A stretch of 64,000 nt of DNA from Algoriphagus sp. AK58 (GTDB lineage Bacteria > Bacteroidota > Bacteroidia > Cytophagales > Cyclobacteriaceae): the NCBI RefSeq assembly GCF_014324365.1, contig NZ_QEIG01000008.1, positions 310,001-374,000 of the forward strand, given 5' to 3'. Shown one piece after another: positions 7,372 through 16,628 of the stretch; position 1 is the first letter of the stretch; each line of letters begins with the position of its first letter. The notes under the pieces were generated by a model. That model saw only the letters and a program-made list of their open reading frames with translations, was not told where the DNA came from and made no database searches. The position numbers and the translations under genes were made by a program.

Positions 7372-9060
7372 TTATGAATTCTTTGTGAAATAGAGGTTTC
7401 TAATCCTTCCTACATCCTTAATGAGGAATCCCGTGACCTTCCCTTTGGCATTGACTTCCCATTCAATAACACCCAACTCACGGGTACGATAAGTATTTCC
7501 TTCTATGGCGATCAGCTCCACCTCGCGGAATCCTGCGTACTGAAGCAAGGCTTCAGGCAAGATTAAAAAAAGCTTTCCTTCTTTTTCCTTTACTTTATAA
7601 GCCACATTCAAACTCCTATTTTCATAACTACCCAAGAGTTGATGGAGTGGAGGATGTTGAGCTTTTTGTCGGTTGGGATCCAGCATTTCCGCCGCATCTG
7701 ATTTTTTACCCTGAATAAATTCAAGTGTTTGTTTTCCATTCTTTGTGTTAAAGGCAACTTGTCCGTCAAATTCACGGATAAAAAACTGAGTGTCAGACTT
7801 AGGCACAAGCTGAAAAGGCGGAGCGTCCGGTAGGTAAATAAACAATCGGCTTTCCTCCTGCCTGATCTCGAATTGTACCCCATCCCAAAAGCGGTATTCC
7901 CCGGCATAGTTTTGAGTGACCTCTTTTCCCAGTTCGATTTCGGTCTGCGCAGCTTTCTCCTCAGGCTTAGCCAAATCAGCCGTCAGGAATCTGGCTACGG
8001 CAAGAGCAATTGCACCCGGACTTTTGGGGAGTCTATCAGAGTTGGAGAGCACACCAATGCCCAAATCAAGTGATGGGATATAAACGACGTAGGAAGCATA
8101 TCCCGGAACTCCACCCCCATGTGTGAATGCCTGAAGGGAATTGATTTCTCTTTTTTCCAATCCATAGCTATAATCGACAGCTTTTCCTGTGGCTAACGCA
8201 AACGAATCGGAAAACATAGGCCGAGTAAAATGCGCCTCATTGTGATTGGAAATAAGCAAAATCTGCATCCAACGCATTAGAGAAGGGAGATTGAGGTAGA
8301 TATTGGATTCACCGGTGATAGTGGTTTTTTCCGGAAACTTTCTTTCAAATCCCTCAGAACCCGGATGATAAGGAATGGCTCGATCAGAAATCAGTTTTTC
8401 CGATCTATCCAAAACCAAGCCCTGAATCCCCAAAGAAGGGAAAAGAGAATTTTCGAAAAATTCCGCATAGGAACGGCCACTTTGAGCTTCAATCAACTGA
8501 CCTAGGAAGAAGTATCCTGAGTTGGAATATAGAAAATCAGCACCGGGAGTAAAGTTTAACTTTCTGTAATTGGCATGCAGCCGTAACTCATCTCTTCTTC
8601 CCCATTCGGATTCAAGGGTTTTACCTGCAAAAACCCGAAGATTATCCGAAGAGGGAATTCCCGAAGCATGATGAAGCAATTGCATGGATGTGATCCTTTC
8701 GGGATAGGGAAAGCTGTTGAGATATTGGCTGACAGAACTATTCAGGTCCAATTTTCCCCGATCTTGAAGATATAATAATCCAAAAGCAGTAAAATGCTTG
8801 GAAACAGAAGCTAGATTAAACTTGGTATCATTCGAGATTGGAGTCCTGTTTTCAAGATCTGCAAGCCCATGGTAATGCTCCAAAATCACCTCACTTCCTT
8901 TAATGATTCCCAAGGCAAACCCGGGTTCATCAGAACCAAGCTTTTTGCCTATCAGAGAATCGAGCATGCTGGCATTGAGGACTGGAATTTTCGATGTGTC
9001 TTGCGCCCAGCCCTTTGGTAAGGTACATAGACAAAAGAGGAGAAAAAGGAGCTTTTTCAT
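7372..9060 (-). CDS. Exported serine hydrolase, beta-lactamase (class C/penicillin-binding) family, long form
   Basis: 562 residues with a signal peptide ending at about 20 (G-W-A-Q). The beta-lactamase-fold motifs are complete: S-V-S-K at 85-88 (nucleophile Ser and Lys), Y-S-N at 178-180, and H-G-G-G at 314-317 in place of K-T-G. About 190 more residues follow the catalytic domain, forming a lipocalin-like or barrel C-terminal domain as in many Bacteroidota relatives. The fold covers esterases, D-aminopeptidases and peptidases, so true beta-lactamase activity is not implied. It is followed by a terminator and preceded 13 bp upstream by a CPBP protease gene. Confidence 0.9.
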   Translation of the reverse strand: MKKLLFLLFCLCTLPKGWAQDTSKIPVLNASMLDSLIGKKLGSDEPGFALGIIKGSEVILEHYHGLADLENRTPISNDTKFNLASVSKHFTAFGLLYLQDRGKLDLNSSVSQYLNSFPYPERITSMQLLHHASGIPSSDNLRVFAGKTLESEWGRRDELRLHANYRKLNFTPGADFLYSNSGYFFLGQLIEAQSGRSYAEFFENSLFPSLGIQGLVLDRSEKLISDRAIPYHPGSEGFERKFPEKTTITGESNIYLNLPSLMRWMQILLISNHNEAHFTRPMFSDSFALATGKAVDYSYGLEKREINSLQAFTHGGGVPGYASYVVYIPSLDLGIGVLSNSDRLPKSPGAIALAVARFLTADLAKPEEKAAQTEIELGKEVTQNYAGEYRFWDGVQFEIRQEESRLFIYLPDAPPFQLVPKSDTQFFIREFDGQVAFNTKNGKQTLEFIQGKKSDAAEMLDPNRQKAQHPPLHQLLGSYENRSLNVAYKVKEKEGKLFLILPEALLQYAGFREVELIAIEGNTYRTRELGVIEWEVNAKGKVTGFLIKDVGRIRNLYFTKNS

Positions 9061-9073
9061 AATAGAGGTTAGT

Positions 9074-9805
9074 TTAGATAAGGAAATAAGTGATGAGGTG
9101 AAAACCCATATGTGTGAGAATGGCCAGAATCAATCCATACTTCCAAAAAGCATAGCCAAAGCAGAGTCCTGCCCAGAAATTACCACCGAGGATATAGATT
9201 AATGTCCAGATACTTGGGGCAGGTACTTCATTAAAAAGGGCTGGAAGATGGCCTGTGGCAAAAAGTATGGCTGTAAGCAGATTAGCCATCCAAAATTGGA
9301 GATGCGAGTTAGGCCGGTTGAATTCTTTGAGAATCCAAAGCAGCAGCGTCATCAGACCAAAGCGAATGAGGATTTCCTCGGTGATTCCCCCGTAAAGCAT
9401 CCTCGTCCAAAAAGGTAAGCCAGGTCCTTGGATCACTTCACGGTACACAGGATCAAATCCCCAACAAGTACCCACATAGATCAGCAAGACTCCGAGTGCA
9501 GAGATTGCCGTCAAAGCCAAAAAAGGATGAGCCAAAGGCCGAAAAACAGAAATCAAAGGTTGACCTTTTTCCTTATCCAGAATGGGCAAATTTACCCCTG
9601 CGGCATCCTTCAGGAGTGTGCCAATAGTGATGCTGATTACCAAAAGAAGGATGGGATTGATCAAGGTAATCCACCGAAGCGTGGTGGGATCCATTTCCAA
9701 GCCTGAAGGCAAAGCCGGAGGAGTAACCCACATAAGGGAAACTATTCCCACTAAACCTAAACCAAACAGGCTGAATGCAATTCGGAGATTTGATGACTTT
9801 CGCAT
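9074..9805 (-). CDS. CPBP-family intramembrane glutamic endopeptidase (CAAX protease-like)
   Basis: 243 residues with about six to seven membrane helices. The active-site motifs are visible: T-E-E-I-L-I-R with the E-E-x-x-x-R signature in the middle of the protein, F-A-T-G-H (second motif with His), and a C-terminal T-H-M-G-F-H segment. This family includes Rce1-type prenyl-protein proteases and bacteriocin-immunity proteins. It is the first gene of a two-gene unit with the serine hydrolase, 13 bp away. No substrate can be named. Confidence 0.9.
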   Translation of the reverse strand: MRKSSNLRIAFSLFGLGLVGIVSLMWVTPPALPSGLEMDPTTLRWITLINPILLLVISITIGTLLKDAAGVNLPILDKEKGQPLISVFRPLAHPFLALTAISALGVLLIYVGTCWGFDPVYREVIQGPGLPFWTRMLYGGITEEILIRFGLMTLLLWILKEFNRPNSHLQFWMANLLTAILFATGHLPALFNEVPAPSIWTLIYILGGNFWAGLCFGYAFWKYGLILAILTHMGFHLITYFLI

Positions 9806-9917
9806 GGAAGTTTAATTCTCCACGAAGCTAGTTTCACCAAAATCCCCTGACTAATTAATCCAGATGAGCACCTCGTTTATCCTACTCAACCCGTAAAAAA
9901 TGCCGACGAGCCCAAAG

Positions 9918-12254
9918 CTATTTTTCTTCAATCAAGGGAATTCGGGCGACAAAGAAATTACCCTCTGGGCCAAATTCAGGCATCTCAGGAGAAAGGAGAA
10001 GGTATCTGTTTTGGATATTCTTTAATCCCAGTCCAGTAGATGGGACATGATTGATCCGGACTTGAAGTGAATTTTTTACGACCAAGTAAAGGTCTTCGAT
10101 TCCGATAAAAATTTTCAGCGGCTCATCTTTTGAAATACGGTTATGTTTGACGGCATTTTCAATCAGGAGCTGCATGGTCAACGGCGCAATCTGCATGGAA
10201 TGAAAGCGCTCAGGAATATCAATCTCAAGTTGGATTTTATCTTCAAATCGGATTTTGAGCAGGAATATAAAAGAGTTTACAAAGTCCAGCTCCACCTTCA
10301 AGGACACGAGGGTATTGTCTTTTTGCTCAAGCAGGTAGCGATAGGATTTGGCCAGCTGATCAATAAACTTCTCTGACAAGTCCGCATCCACATGAACGAG
10401 AGAGCTCAATACATTTAGGCTATTGAATAAAAAGTGAGGGTTTACCTGATTTTTCAGGGATTCAAATTGGGCCAAAGCCATGCCTTTTTCCAGTTCTTCC
10501 CGCTGTGAAAGTATCCGATCTGTGATGTCTCGATTGCTCCAGATCCGGCCGACCAGCTTTCCGTCCTGAACCTGCGGAGCCGAATAGACTTCCAGCACCT
10601 TCCCATTGTAAAGATTTAGGGTCATGGTAAATACTGCTTGGGTGTTTTCCTTCAGAATTTCAAATCCACGGTCGATCTCTTCTTTGTTTTCGACTTTTGG
10701 CTCCACCAGTTTACTCATCTCCTCCACACTGAGACCGACAGGAGTTTTTTCCAAATCCCAGAGCCCGAGAAAGATTTCATTGGCGTAGACCACCTTGTTT
10801 TGGAGATTGGCCAAAAGAAAACCTTCCGCAGATGAATCTATGATAGCCTGATTGAATGAAAGAGAGGCGCGGGTAGATGCCTCGGCCTCAGACCGGGCAA
10901 GTGAAGAGGTGAGAATCTCACTGCAAAGCTTTAGAAATCGGATATCATCTTCAGACCAGTTCTTGGGCTCAAAAAGGGCATCATACCCGATCATGCCTAC
11001 GAGCTCCCCATTGATTCGGAGAGGCAATAGCAAAATTCCAACTGTGCCGTCGGCTTCAAAGGCCTTCCGGCATTGCTCAGCTTCAGGGGGCATTTCATCC
11101 AGTGTCTTGAAATTGAGGATTCTGTTAGATCGCAACTGGTCAAAGGTCCATTGCATCGCCTCGGTTGGAATGCCATTTTGGTAGTAGATGGAAGGGATCT
11201 GATTGCCTTTTTGACTTCGCCACTCATGTAGGCAGTTCCAATAGTTTTTCTCCTGATTCAGTTGGTATACATAGACTCTATCCACCGAAGAAAACTTGCC
11301 CATTTTTTCCAGCATTTCTATCAATGCAGATTGGAAATCCATCCTTAGGAATGAACCTGAAATCGAACTGGTCAATTCATAGAGCTCTTTTTGCCTCCTA
11401 ATCAACTGCTCTGTTTGATGACGACCTGTAATATCCCGACAGGTGACAATTAATCCCTCGATCATGGGAATAGTTCTTCCGTCGGAGATTTTAACCTCGA
11501 GCATTCTAACTGCCCCAGTTTTGGTTTTGACACGAAACTGATCGAAATAGACACCCCTTTTACCTTCTCCCAGAAATGCTTCAAATCGGTTTTTGACTCC
11601 GTTCTTATCCTCTTCCAGAATCCAGTAGAAGGGAGGGAATTCGGTCAGTTCTGAGATCTTATAATCCAATTGCTGCTCTGCAGAGGGACTGGAATATTTG
11701 ATTCGCCCGTCGGTATCCCATACCTGCACGATATCTTCCACGTTTTCGATCAGCTGCTCAAAGTAGTTTCCTAGCCGAGCCACAGTTTCCTTTACCTGCT
11801 TTTCCCGAAGCGCTTCCAAAAAATGAATGATATTAAACCCGGTAAACAGCACAGAAAAGAGCAAAAATGAAATCAAAGTGTTGATAAAAATCTCATTGTT
11901 GCCCGGGAAAGGGGATTGATAGAGCAATTGAAAAAAATAGGCAGAAATCAACACCACCAAAAAGCTACATACCAGGCCCAAAACCCCGGATAACAAAACT
12001 CTTTTAAGCGGTCTTTCGAGCCAGTTGAAAAAGCGCTCACCCGTTTGAGTCACCCATACGGCCGACTTCCAGATCAGTAGTACGATGAATACATTGGCCA
12101 GAAAATTCTGAAAGAGTTCTAAGGCAGTAAATCCAGTAAAGAAAACCTGATTTATTAAAATGATCAATCCAAACCCCACCGCCACAGCTAACTGAAGCTT
12201 CCAGGAATACATCGTGGTCCTTGATTTGCTGGTTTGGAGGGTAAATAGTGACAT
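9918..12254 (-). CDS. LytS/YehU-type sensor histidine kinase with two PAS domains and a GAF domain
   Basis: 778 residues. About four N-terminal membrane helices (20-150) are followed by a PAS domain (about 160-275), a GAF domain (about 290-450) and a second PAS domain (about 465-585). The His_kinase dimerisation motif Q-V-N-P-H-F-L-F-N-S-L-N follows; its His is the phosphoacceptor. The ATPase domain shows L-L-I-E-N-A-V-K-H-N (N box) and G-L-G-L-K-N (G box). Kinases of this class pair with LytTR regulators; the likely partner is the gene at 13382, on the opposite strand beyond a small lipoprotein hydrolase gene. The sensed signal is unknown. Confidence 0.93.
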   Translation of the reverse strand: MSLFTLQTSKSRTTMYSWKLQLAVAVGFGLIILINQVFFTGFTALELFQNFLANVFIVLLIWKSAVWVTQTGERFFNWLERPLKRVLLSGVLGLVCSFLVVLISAYFFQLLYQSPFPGNNEIFINTLISFLLFSVLFTGFNIIHFLEALREKQVKETVARLGNYFEQLIENVEDIVQVWDTDGRIKYSSPSAEQQLDYKISELTEFPPFYWILEEDKNGVKNRFEAFLGEGKRGVYFDQFRVKTKTGAVRMLEVKISDGRTIPMIEGLIVTCRDITGRHQTEQLIRRQKELYELTSSISGSFLRMDFQSALIEMLEKMGKFSSVDRVYVYQLNQEKNYWNCLHEWRSQKGNQIPSIYYQNGIPTEAMQWTFDQLRSNRILNFKTLDEMPPEAEQCRKAFEADGTVGILLLPLRINGELVGMIGYDALFEPKNWSEDDIRFLKLCSEILTSSLARSEAEASTRASLSFNQAIIDSSAEGFLLANLQNKVVYANEIFLGLWDLEKTPVGLSVEEMSKLVEPKVENKEEIDRGFEILKENTQAVFTMTLNLYNGKVLEVYSAPQVQDGKLVGRIWSNRDITDRILSQREELEKGMALAQFESLKNQVNPHFLFNSLNVLSSLVHVDADLSEKFIDQLAKSYRYLLEQKDNTLVSLKVELDFVNSFIFLLKIRFEDKIQLEIDIPERFHSMQIAPLTMQLLIENAVKHNRISKDEPLKIFIGIEDLYLVVKNSLQVRINHVPSTGLGLKNIQNRYLLLSPEMPEFGPEGNFFVARIPLIEEK

Positions 12255-12304
12255 AACTTGGCTTTCTGGCTTAATAGGGGGAAGATATTGAATTAGATCT
12301 TGCC

Positions 12305-12332
12305 AAAAAACCCAGCCCCGGTCGGGGATGGG
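12305..12332 (-). terminator. Intrinsic terminator after the alpha/beta hydrolase gene
   Basis: Read on the minus strand, CCCA and CCCC pair with GGGG and TGGG (12311-12332, one mismatch) around a 4-nt loop, followed by six T. Confidence 0.75.
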
Positions 12333-12365
12333 TCTTGGGAGTGGTAGTGGTAGTACTAGTTTGGT

Positions 12366-13208
12366 TTAGTTATTCAATATCCGGGCTTTGATTTCTGCGA
12401 AGATCAAGTCGGGCTGCTCCAAATGCACGTGGTGGGAACTTTGCACCTGGACATGCTTTGAACCTGAAATCGACTGGACGTATTGTCCGTGAAGTAGGCT
12501 TTTCATCTGAATGTCTTCTTGTGTTTCCTCCGGACTGGGCTTCAGGGCAGTGATTACGGTCACCGGCTCGAAAGGGAGAGCGACATCTTTGACCTGCTCA
12601 GCAGTTTTGAGAGAAGCTACAAACTCCCGCTTACTTCCATCCTTTAGTCCCATATCATGGGCAATTTGTGCCAAAAGTTGCTCCGGTGTCATTCCTCCCA
12701 AATCCACCTCTTTCAAGGCGAGAATTTTGTCCTCCAAGGTGTAGTCAACGAGAACCATTCCTGACACCAGATGGGGATACTTTCCTGCAAAAATCCTGGC
12801 ATAAAGTCCTCCAATCGAATGGCCCACGAGCAGATAAGGAGGTTCCAAATCGCTCTTTTCGAGAAGCTTTCTAAGTTCAAGTGCCACATCAAATCCCGTG
12901 GAAGGATGTCCTGCTTGGGTGGACTGTCCTACGCCGGCACGGTCATACGCCAAGGTCTGAAAATCTCTGGCCAATTCCTTTTGAATTTCATTCCAAGTGC
13001 CAAGCTCATCCCCAAGTCCAGATAGGAACACAATCGAATGACCGTATTTCCCCTGGGTTTTGGTATATATCTTATATCCGTTCAAATCGACCCATTCGAT
13101 CTTGGATTTGGGAATAATGGGATCAGTATCGATTCTCACGGTGCAGGATGCCATGTATAAGAGGATCAGAAATCCCATAATGTAAAACAGAAATGCTCGG
13201 TAAGTCAT
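12366..13208 (-). CDS. Alpha/beta hydrolase lipoprotein
   Basis: I start at the ATG at 13208; an upstream in-frame TTG would only add nine residues before the signal peptide. 280 residues. A hydrophobic signal ends in Y-M-A-S-C with Cys22, a lipoprotein box. The nucleophile elbow G-H-S-I-G-G holds the catalytic Ser. Y-D-R-A-G-V-G-Q-S earlier is typical of hydrolase fold proteins, and a late V-H-L-E-Q-P segment offers the catalytic His. The gene sits between the LytS-type kinase and the LytTR regulator, so it could be a target or modulator of that system, which is inference. Confidence 0.88.
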   Translation of the reverse strand: MTYRAFLFYIMGFLILLYMASCTVRIDTDPIIPKSKIEWVDLNGYKIYTKTQGKYGHSIVFLSGLGDELGTWNEIQKELARDFQTLAYDRAGVGQSTQAGHPSTGFDVALELRKLLEKSDLEPPYLLVGHSIGGLYARIFAGKYPHLVSGMVLVDYTLEDKILALKEVDLGGMTPEQLLAQIAHDMGLKDGSKREFVASLKTAEQVKDVALPFEPVTVITALKPSPEETQEDIQMKSLLHGQYVQSISGSKHVQVQSSHHVHLEQPDLIFAEIKARILNN

Positions 13209-13381
13209 AGTGGTTTTGTTTTGTTGTTGGGTCAAAATTGACCAGCTTCTTACGGTCCGAAAACAAAAAGGCGATGAACGCCCGATTTTTTCGGCTGAGC
13301 CTTAAAAAGTGATGTTCCAAGCCTGAAGAGATGTAGGATAAATTTTGAGAAAGGGCTATTTTTCGCCTGAATTGTTTGCTT

Positions 13382-14146
13382 ATGAAAGTCGTAATTATTG
13401 AAGATGAGCGTCTTGCGGTAGACCGGGTAAAAGGATTTTTGGAAAAATACGATGCTCAAATTGAAGTACTTGCAGATCTTCCTTCAGTCAAAAAAGCCGT
13501 GGAATGGTTTTCTTCCCATCCTTTCCCTGATTTGATTTTGCTGGACATCCATCTGGAGGACGGGCAGAGTTTTGGGATTTTTGAGCAGATTTCGATCGAC
13601 TGTCCGGTAATTTTCATCACCGCATTTGACGAATACCTGATCAAGGCGTTTAAACTTAACAGCGTGGATTACCTGCTTAAGCCCGTCAATTTTCAGGAAT
13701 TGAGCCAGGCTATTGAAAAGTTTAAGAAATACCATGCTCCTAAGAAATCTTTCACCCTGGCCGATATCCAACAAATCCTCAATCCCCTGATCGAACAGAA
13801 ACCAAGTTTCAAGGAGCGGTTCTTGGTCAGTTCGGGAAGCAAGATCCAAACCGTTCCCGTGGATGAGGTAGCCTATTATTACTCTGAGGACAAAATCACA
13901 TTTTTAGTCAATCGGCAAGGTCAGCGGTTCCCCTTGGATTTATCTCTGGACAAACTTCAGGAAGTGTTGGATCCTTCCAAGTTTTTCCGAATCAACCGGA
14001 AATTTATCGCCAGTTTGGAAAGCATCTCCCAAATCCACAAATACTCCCCTACTCGCTTGAAGTTGGGACTTCTGCCAGATCCAAAGCAGGAAGTATTTGT
14101 CAGCATTGAGCGCTATTCCCAGTTTAAAGACTGGTTGGATCGGTAA
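13382..14146 (+). CDS. LytTR-family response regulator
   Basis: Start set at the ATG at 13382 (a TTG two codons upstream is less likely). 254 residues. The receiver domain (1-120) has acidic E7-D8-E9, phosphoacceptor D55 in L-L-D-I-H-L, switch T80 and K100 in L-L-K-P-V. A LytTR DNA-binding domain fills about 145-250, with V-D-E-V-A-Y-Y-Y and F-F-R-I-N-R-K-F-I patterns. It should bind promoter DNA as a dimer after phosphorylation by a LytS-type kinase, most likely the one encoded at 9918-12254. The membrane AraC gene follows after 12 bp and is likely co-transcribed. Confidence 0.93.
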   Translation: MKVVIIEDERLAVDRVKGFLEKYDAQIEVLADLPSVKKAVEWFSSHPFPDLILLDIHLEDGQSFGIFEQISIDCPVIFITAFDEYLIKAFKLNSVDYLLKPVNFQELSQAIEKFKKYHAPKKSFTLADIQQILNPLIEQKPSFKERFLVSSGSKIQTVPVDEVAYYYSEDKITFLVNRQGQRFPLDLSLDKLQEVLDPSKFFRINRKFIASLESISQIHKYSPTRLKLGLLPDPKQEVFVSIERYSQFKDWLDR

Positions 14147-14158
14147 ATAAAAGCAGGA

Positions 14159-15325
14159 ATGGACCAAATTAGCTTACCGCCTTTACGAATCGACCTGTTT
14201 AGCATCTTTATTTTTCTGGGCTTGATGCAGGCCGTGTATTTGGGTTTGGTCTATCTGATTTTCCCGGCAAAGCGAACACCAACCTCGATACTTCAAGGCT
14301 TATTGCTCTGGAGTATGGGAGGTTTTCTATTGGAAATCTTTTTGATGTATTCAGGATTGATTGCCCACGCCTGGTACTTGGTAGATTTCTCCGAACCATT
14401 GGGTTTTTTGGTTGGCCCATTGTTTTATGGGGTTATTCTTTGTCTTACTCGAGGAAAACTTTCCAAGAAGTTTTGGAGCCATTCGGTGCCCTTTTTTGCC
14501 TACATGCTGTATATGATCCCTTTTTGGGCTCTTCCTGATGCCGCCAAGTACAATGCGTGGATAGCATCCTACCATCCCGATTTCCCACGGTTGGACTATT
14601 CCTATCCTTATCAGACAGACCCGTTATTGATTAGGGAATTTGTCACTCCGATCACGCTTTTGTCGATTGCTGTTTATGGTTTACTCTGTCTTCGTGAAGT
14701 TTCCAGATTTTTCTCCAACCAGAATGCCTCGATCTGGAAACCGGTCACCCAAGCCCAAAAGCGACTGCGAGTAGTTCCCTTTATTCTGGTAACGGTTTTG
14801 ATTTTTGTTGCTGGAGTGAAAATTTTCAACTTCGAAGATACCGGAGATCATTGGTACGCTGCCTACATCGCTTTCACGGTGTATCTTACCAGCTTTCTGC
14901 ATATTCGTAGCTCCAATTTAGAACATGCAGATCTCAAAATTCCGGAGAAATACCAAGGCTCCAAGTTGGACGAGGAGACGAAAAGTATTCTTATTGGCAA
15001 GGTTAAACTGATTTTGGAGCAGGATAAGTCTTACCTAAATCCTGATTTTTCGCTACCCAATTTGGCCAAAGAAGCCAAAACAAGCGTGCACGTACTTTCA
15101 CAAGCTATCAATGAAGGCTTTGGAAAAACTTTTTTCGAATTGATGGCAGAATATCGTGTGCGGGAGGCTTGCCTAATTCTAAAAAGTGAAGAAGGCGCTT
15201 ATCTCAAAATGGAAGAAATAGCCGAACGGGTGGGCTACAGCTCTAAATCTTCCTTCAACACCGTTTTCAAAAAGCAGATGGGAATGACTCCCTCGGAGTA
15301 TAGAAAAACCGTCCAAATGAGCTAG
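14159..15325 (+). CDS. Membrane-bound AraC-family transcriptional regulator
   Basis: 388 residues. The first 250 form about seven membrane helices. The last 100 carry an AraC helix-turn-helix pair, with L-A-K-E-A-K-T-S-V-H-V-L-S-Q-A-I for the first helix-turn-helix and I-A-E-R-V-G-Y-S-S-K-S-S-F-N-T-V-F-K for the second, ending M-T-P-S-E-Y-R. Such 7TM-AraC proteins are common in Bacteroidota and presumably sense envelope or membrane signals. It lies 12 bp after the LytTR gene, a tandem of two regulators; the acyltransferase gene 103 bp further could be its target. Confidence 0.9.
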   Translation: MDQISLPPLRIDLFSIFIFLGLMQAVYLGLVYLIFPAKRTPTSILQGLLLWSMGGFLLEIFLMYSGLIAHAWYLVDFSEPLGFLVGPLFYGVILCLTRGKLSKKFWSHSVPFFAYMLYMIPFWALPDAAKYNAWIASYHPDFPRLDYSYPYQTDPLLIREFVTPITLLSIAVYGLLCLREVSRFFSNQNASIWKPVTQAQKRLRVVPFILVTVLIFVAGVKIFNFEDTGDHWYAAYIAFTVYLTSFLHIRSSNLEHADLKIPEKYQGSKLDEETKSILIGKVKLILEQDKSYLNPDFSLPNLAKEAKTSVHVLSQAINEGFGKTFFELMAEYRVREACLILKSEEGAYLKMEEIAERVGYSSKSSFNTVFKKQMGMTPSEYRKTVQMS

Positions 15326-15428
15326 AATAGGCGTTCGACTTTATCAAATCGTACGCTGACTTGATAAAATCAGTCGTCTTCTGGAAGTAGATTTTTGAGT
15401 TTTGACCCATCAAAACCAAAAAAATCTC

Positions 15429-16619
15429 ATGGAAACACAAGCGACTATCAGACGACATGATTTGGACTGGCTCCGGTTTTTTGCCATCCTACTTCTACTA
15501 TTTTACCACACTGGAATGTGGTTTAGTACTTGGGGTTGGCATGTAAAAAATGAAGAGACCAGCCTGGTATTTAACTATTGGATGATCTGGTCCCATGACT
15601 GGAGGATGCCTTTGCTTCTGTTTATTTCTGGAGCAGGCACCTTTATGGCTTTGGGAAAACGAACAAAAAGCCAATTTGTGAAAGAGCGTTTCAAGCGGCT
15701 ATTTGTTCCTTTGGCTTTTGGGATGTTTGTGATTGTACCGCCCCAAATCTATTTTGAACGGATCCAGGAATTTTCCAGCTTTTGGGAATTCTATCCAACA
15801 ACCTTTGATTTTGAACCCTATCCCAAAGGAAATTTTAGCTGGCATCACCTGTGGTTTATTGCCTACCTATTGGTCTTTTCGATTTTAATTCTGCCTTTAC
15901 TGGCCTACCTGAGAAAACCCATTTCTCAGCCGTTTAAGGCTTTTATAGAGCGTATTTTCACCAAACCGGCAGGAGCCCTTTTGATTCCATCAGGGTTGAT
16001 TTTGCTCAGCCAGGTTTTACTTAGACCTTATTTTCCGGATGAAACCCACGATTTTCAGGACTGGGCTTACTTCATTTTCTACTTTTTGTTTTTTGCTTTT
16101 GGTTTGATCTTTTACAGCAATCCAAGACTGTGGGACAGTTTGGGCAAAAACCGAAAACTATTCCTCACCGCAGCAATCCTGATATTAATTCCTTTTTACG
16201 CAGCCTATCTTCATTTTAGAGGAGTTTGGCAGCTTCCGCTGACGACCGAAAATGTGGAAACCTTTTTTGATGTGACTTCTATTTTTCTGAGCTGGTTTAC
16301 CGTCTTGGCGATCATTGCCTACGGTCAGTTTTACCTCAACCGACCTCATCCCATTCTCAAACATGTTAATGAAGGGCTGTATCCTTTTTATATCCTCCAT
16401 CAAACCGTGATCATCGTGATAGGTTACTATATCTGCCAGTGGGAATGGAGCATCGGGCTTAAATATTGGACGATTGCCTTGGGAACTTTGGGGATTTGTC
16501 TTGGAATTTATTTTTGGATGATTCGGCCCATGAATTGGGTAAGGTTTCTTTTCGGAATGAAAAGGGCACCTTCTCAGTTTAATGAAAGAGAAAAAATAAA
16601 GTGGAAAAAAGCAGCTTGA
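15429..16619 (+). CDS. Acyltransferase family 3 (OpgC/OafB-like) membrane protein
   Basis: Start set at the ATG at 15429, nine codons inside an open frame that begins with TTG. 396 residues with about ten membrane helices. The R-R-H-D-L-D-W-L-R opening near residues 9-17 matches the conserved N-terminal helix of acyltransferase 3 proteins; F-Y-H-T-G-M carries the conserved His, and W-H-H-L-W-F-I in the middle is another family landmark. Members O-acylate sugars, glucans or lipids at the inner membrane. The VOC gene begins 9 bp after its stop. Confidence 0.88.
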   Translation: METQATIRRHDLDWLRFFAILLLLFYHTGMWFSTWGWHVKNEETSLVFNYWMIWSHDWRMPLLLFISGAGTFMALGKRTKSQFVKERFKRLFVPLAFGMFVIVPPQIYFERIQEFSSFWEFYPTTFDFEPYPKGNFSWHHLWFIAYLLVFSILILPLLAYLRKPISQPFKAFIERIFTKPAGALLIPSGLILLSQVLLRPYFPDETHDFQDWAYFIFYFLFFAFGLIFYSNPRLWDSLGKNRKLFLTAAILILIPFYAAYLHFRGVWQLPLTTENVETFFDVTSIFLSWFTVLAIIAYGQFYLNRPHPILKHVNEGLYPFYILHQTVIIVIGYYICQWEWSIGLKYWTIALGTLGICLGIYFWMIRPMNWVRFLFGMKRAPSQFNEREKIKWKKAA

Positions 16620-16628
16620 TATCGAAAT

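Noticed and set aside
7372..9060. The serine hydrolase as an antibiotic-resistance beta-lactamase
   Set aside because: It has an S-x-x-K and Y-S-N but H-G-G-G in place of K-T-G plus a large C-terminal domain, which suits esterase or peptidase relatives better.
9870..9917. CTCGT/ACGAG pairing after the LytS-type kinase as a terminator
   Set aside because: Short stem, long loop and no T-run on the minus strand.
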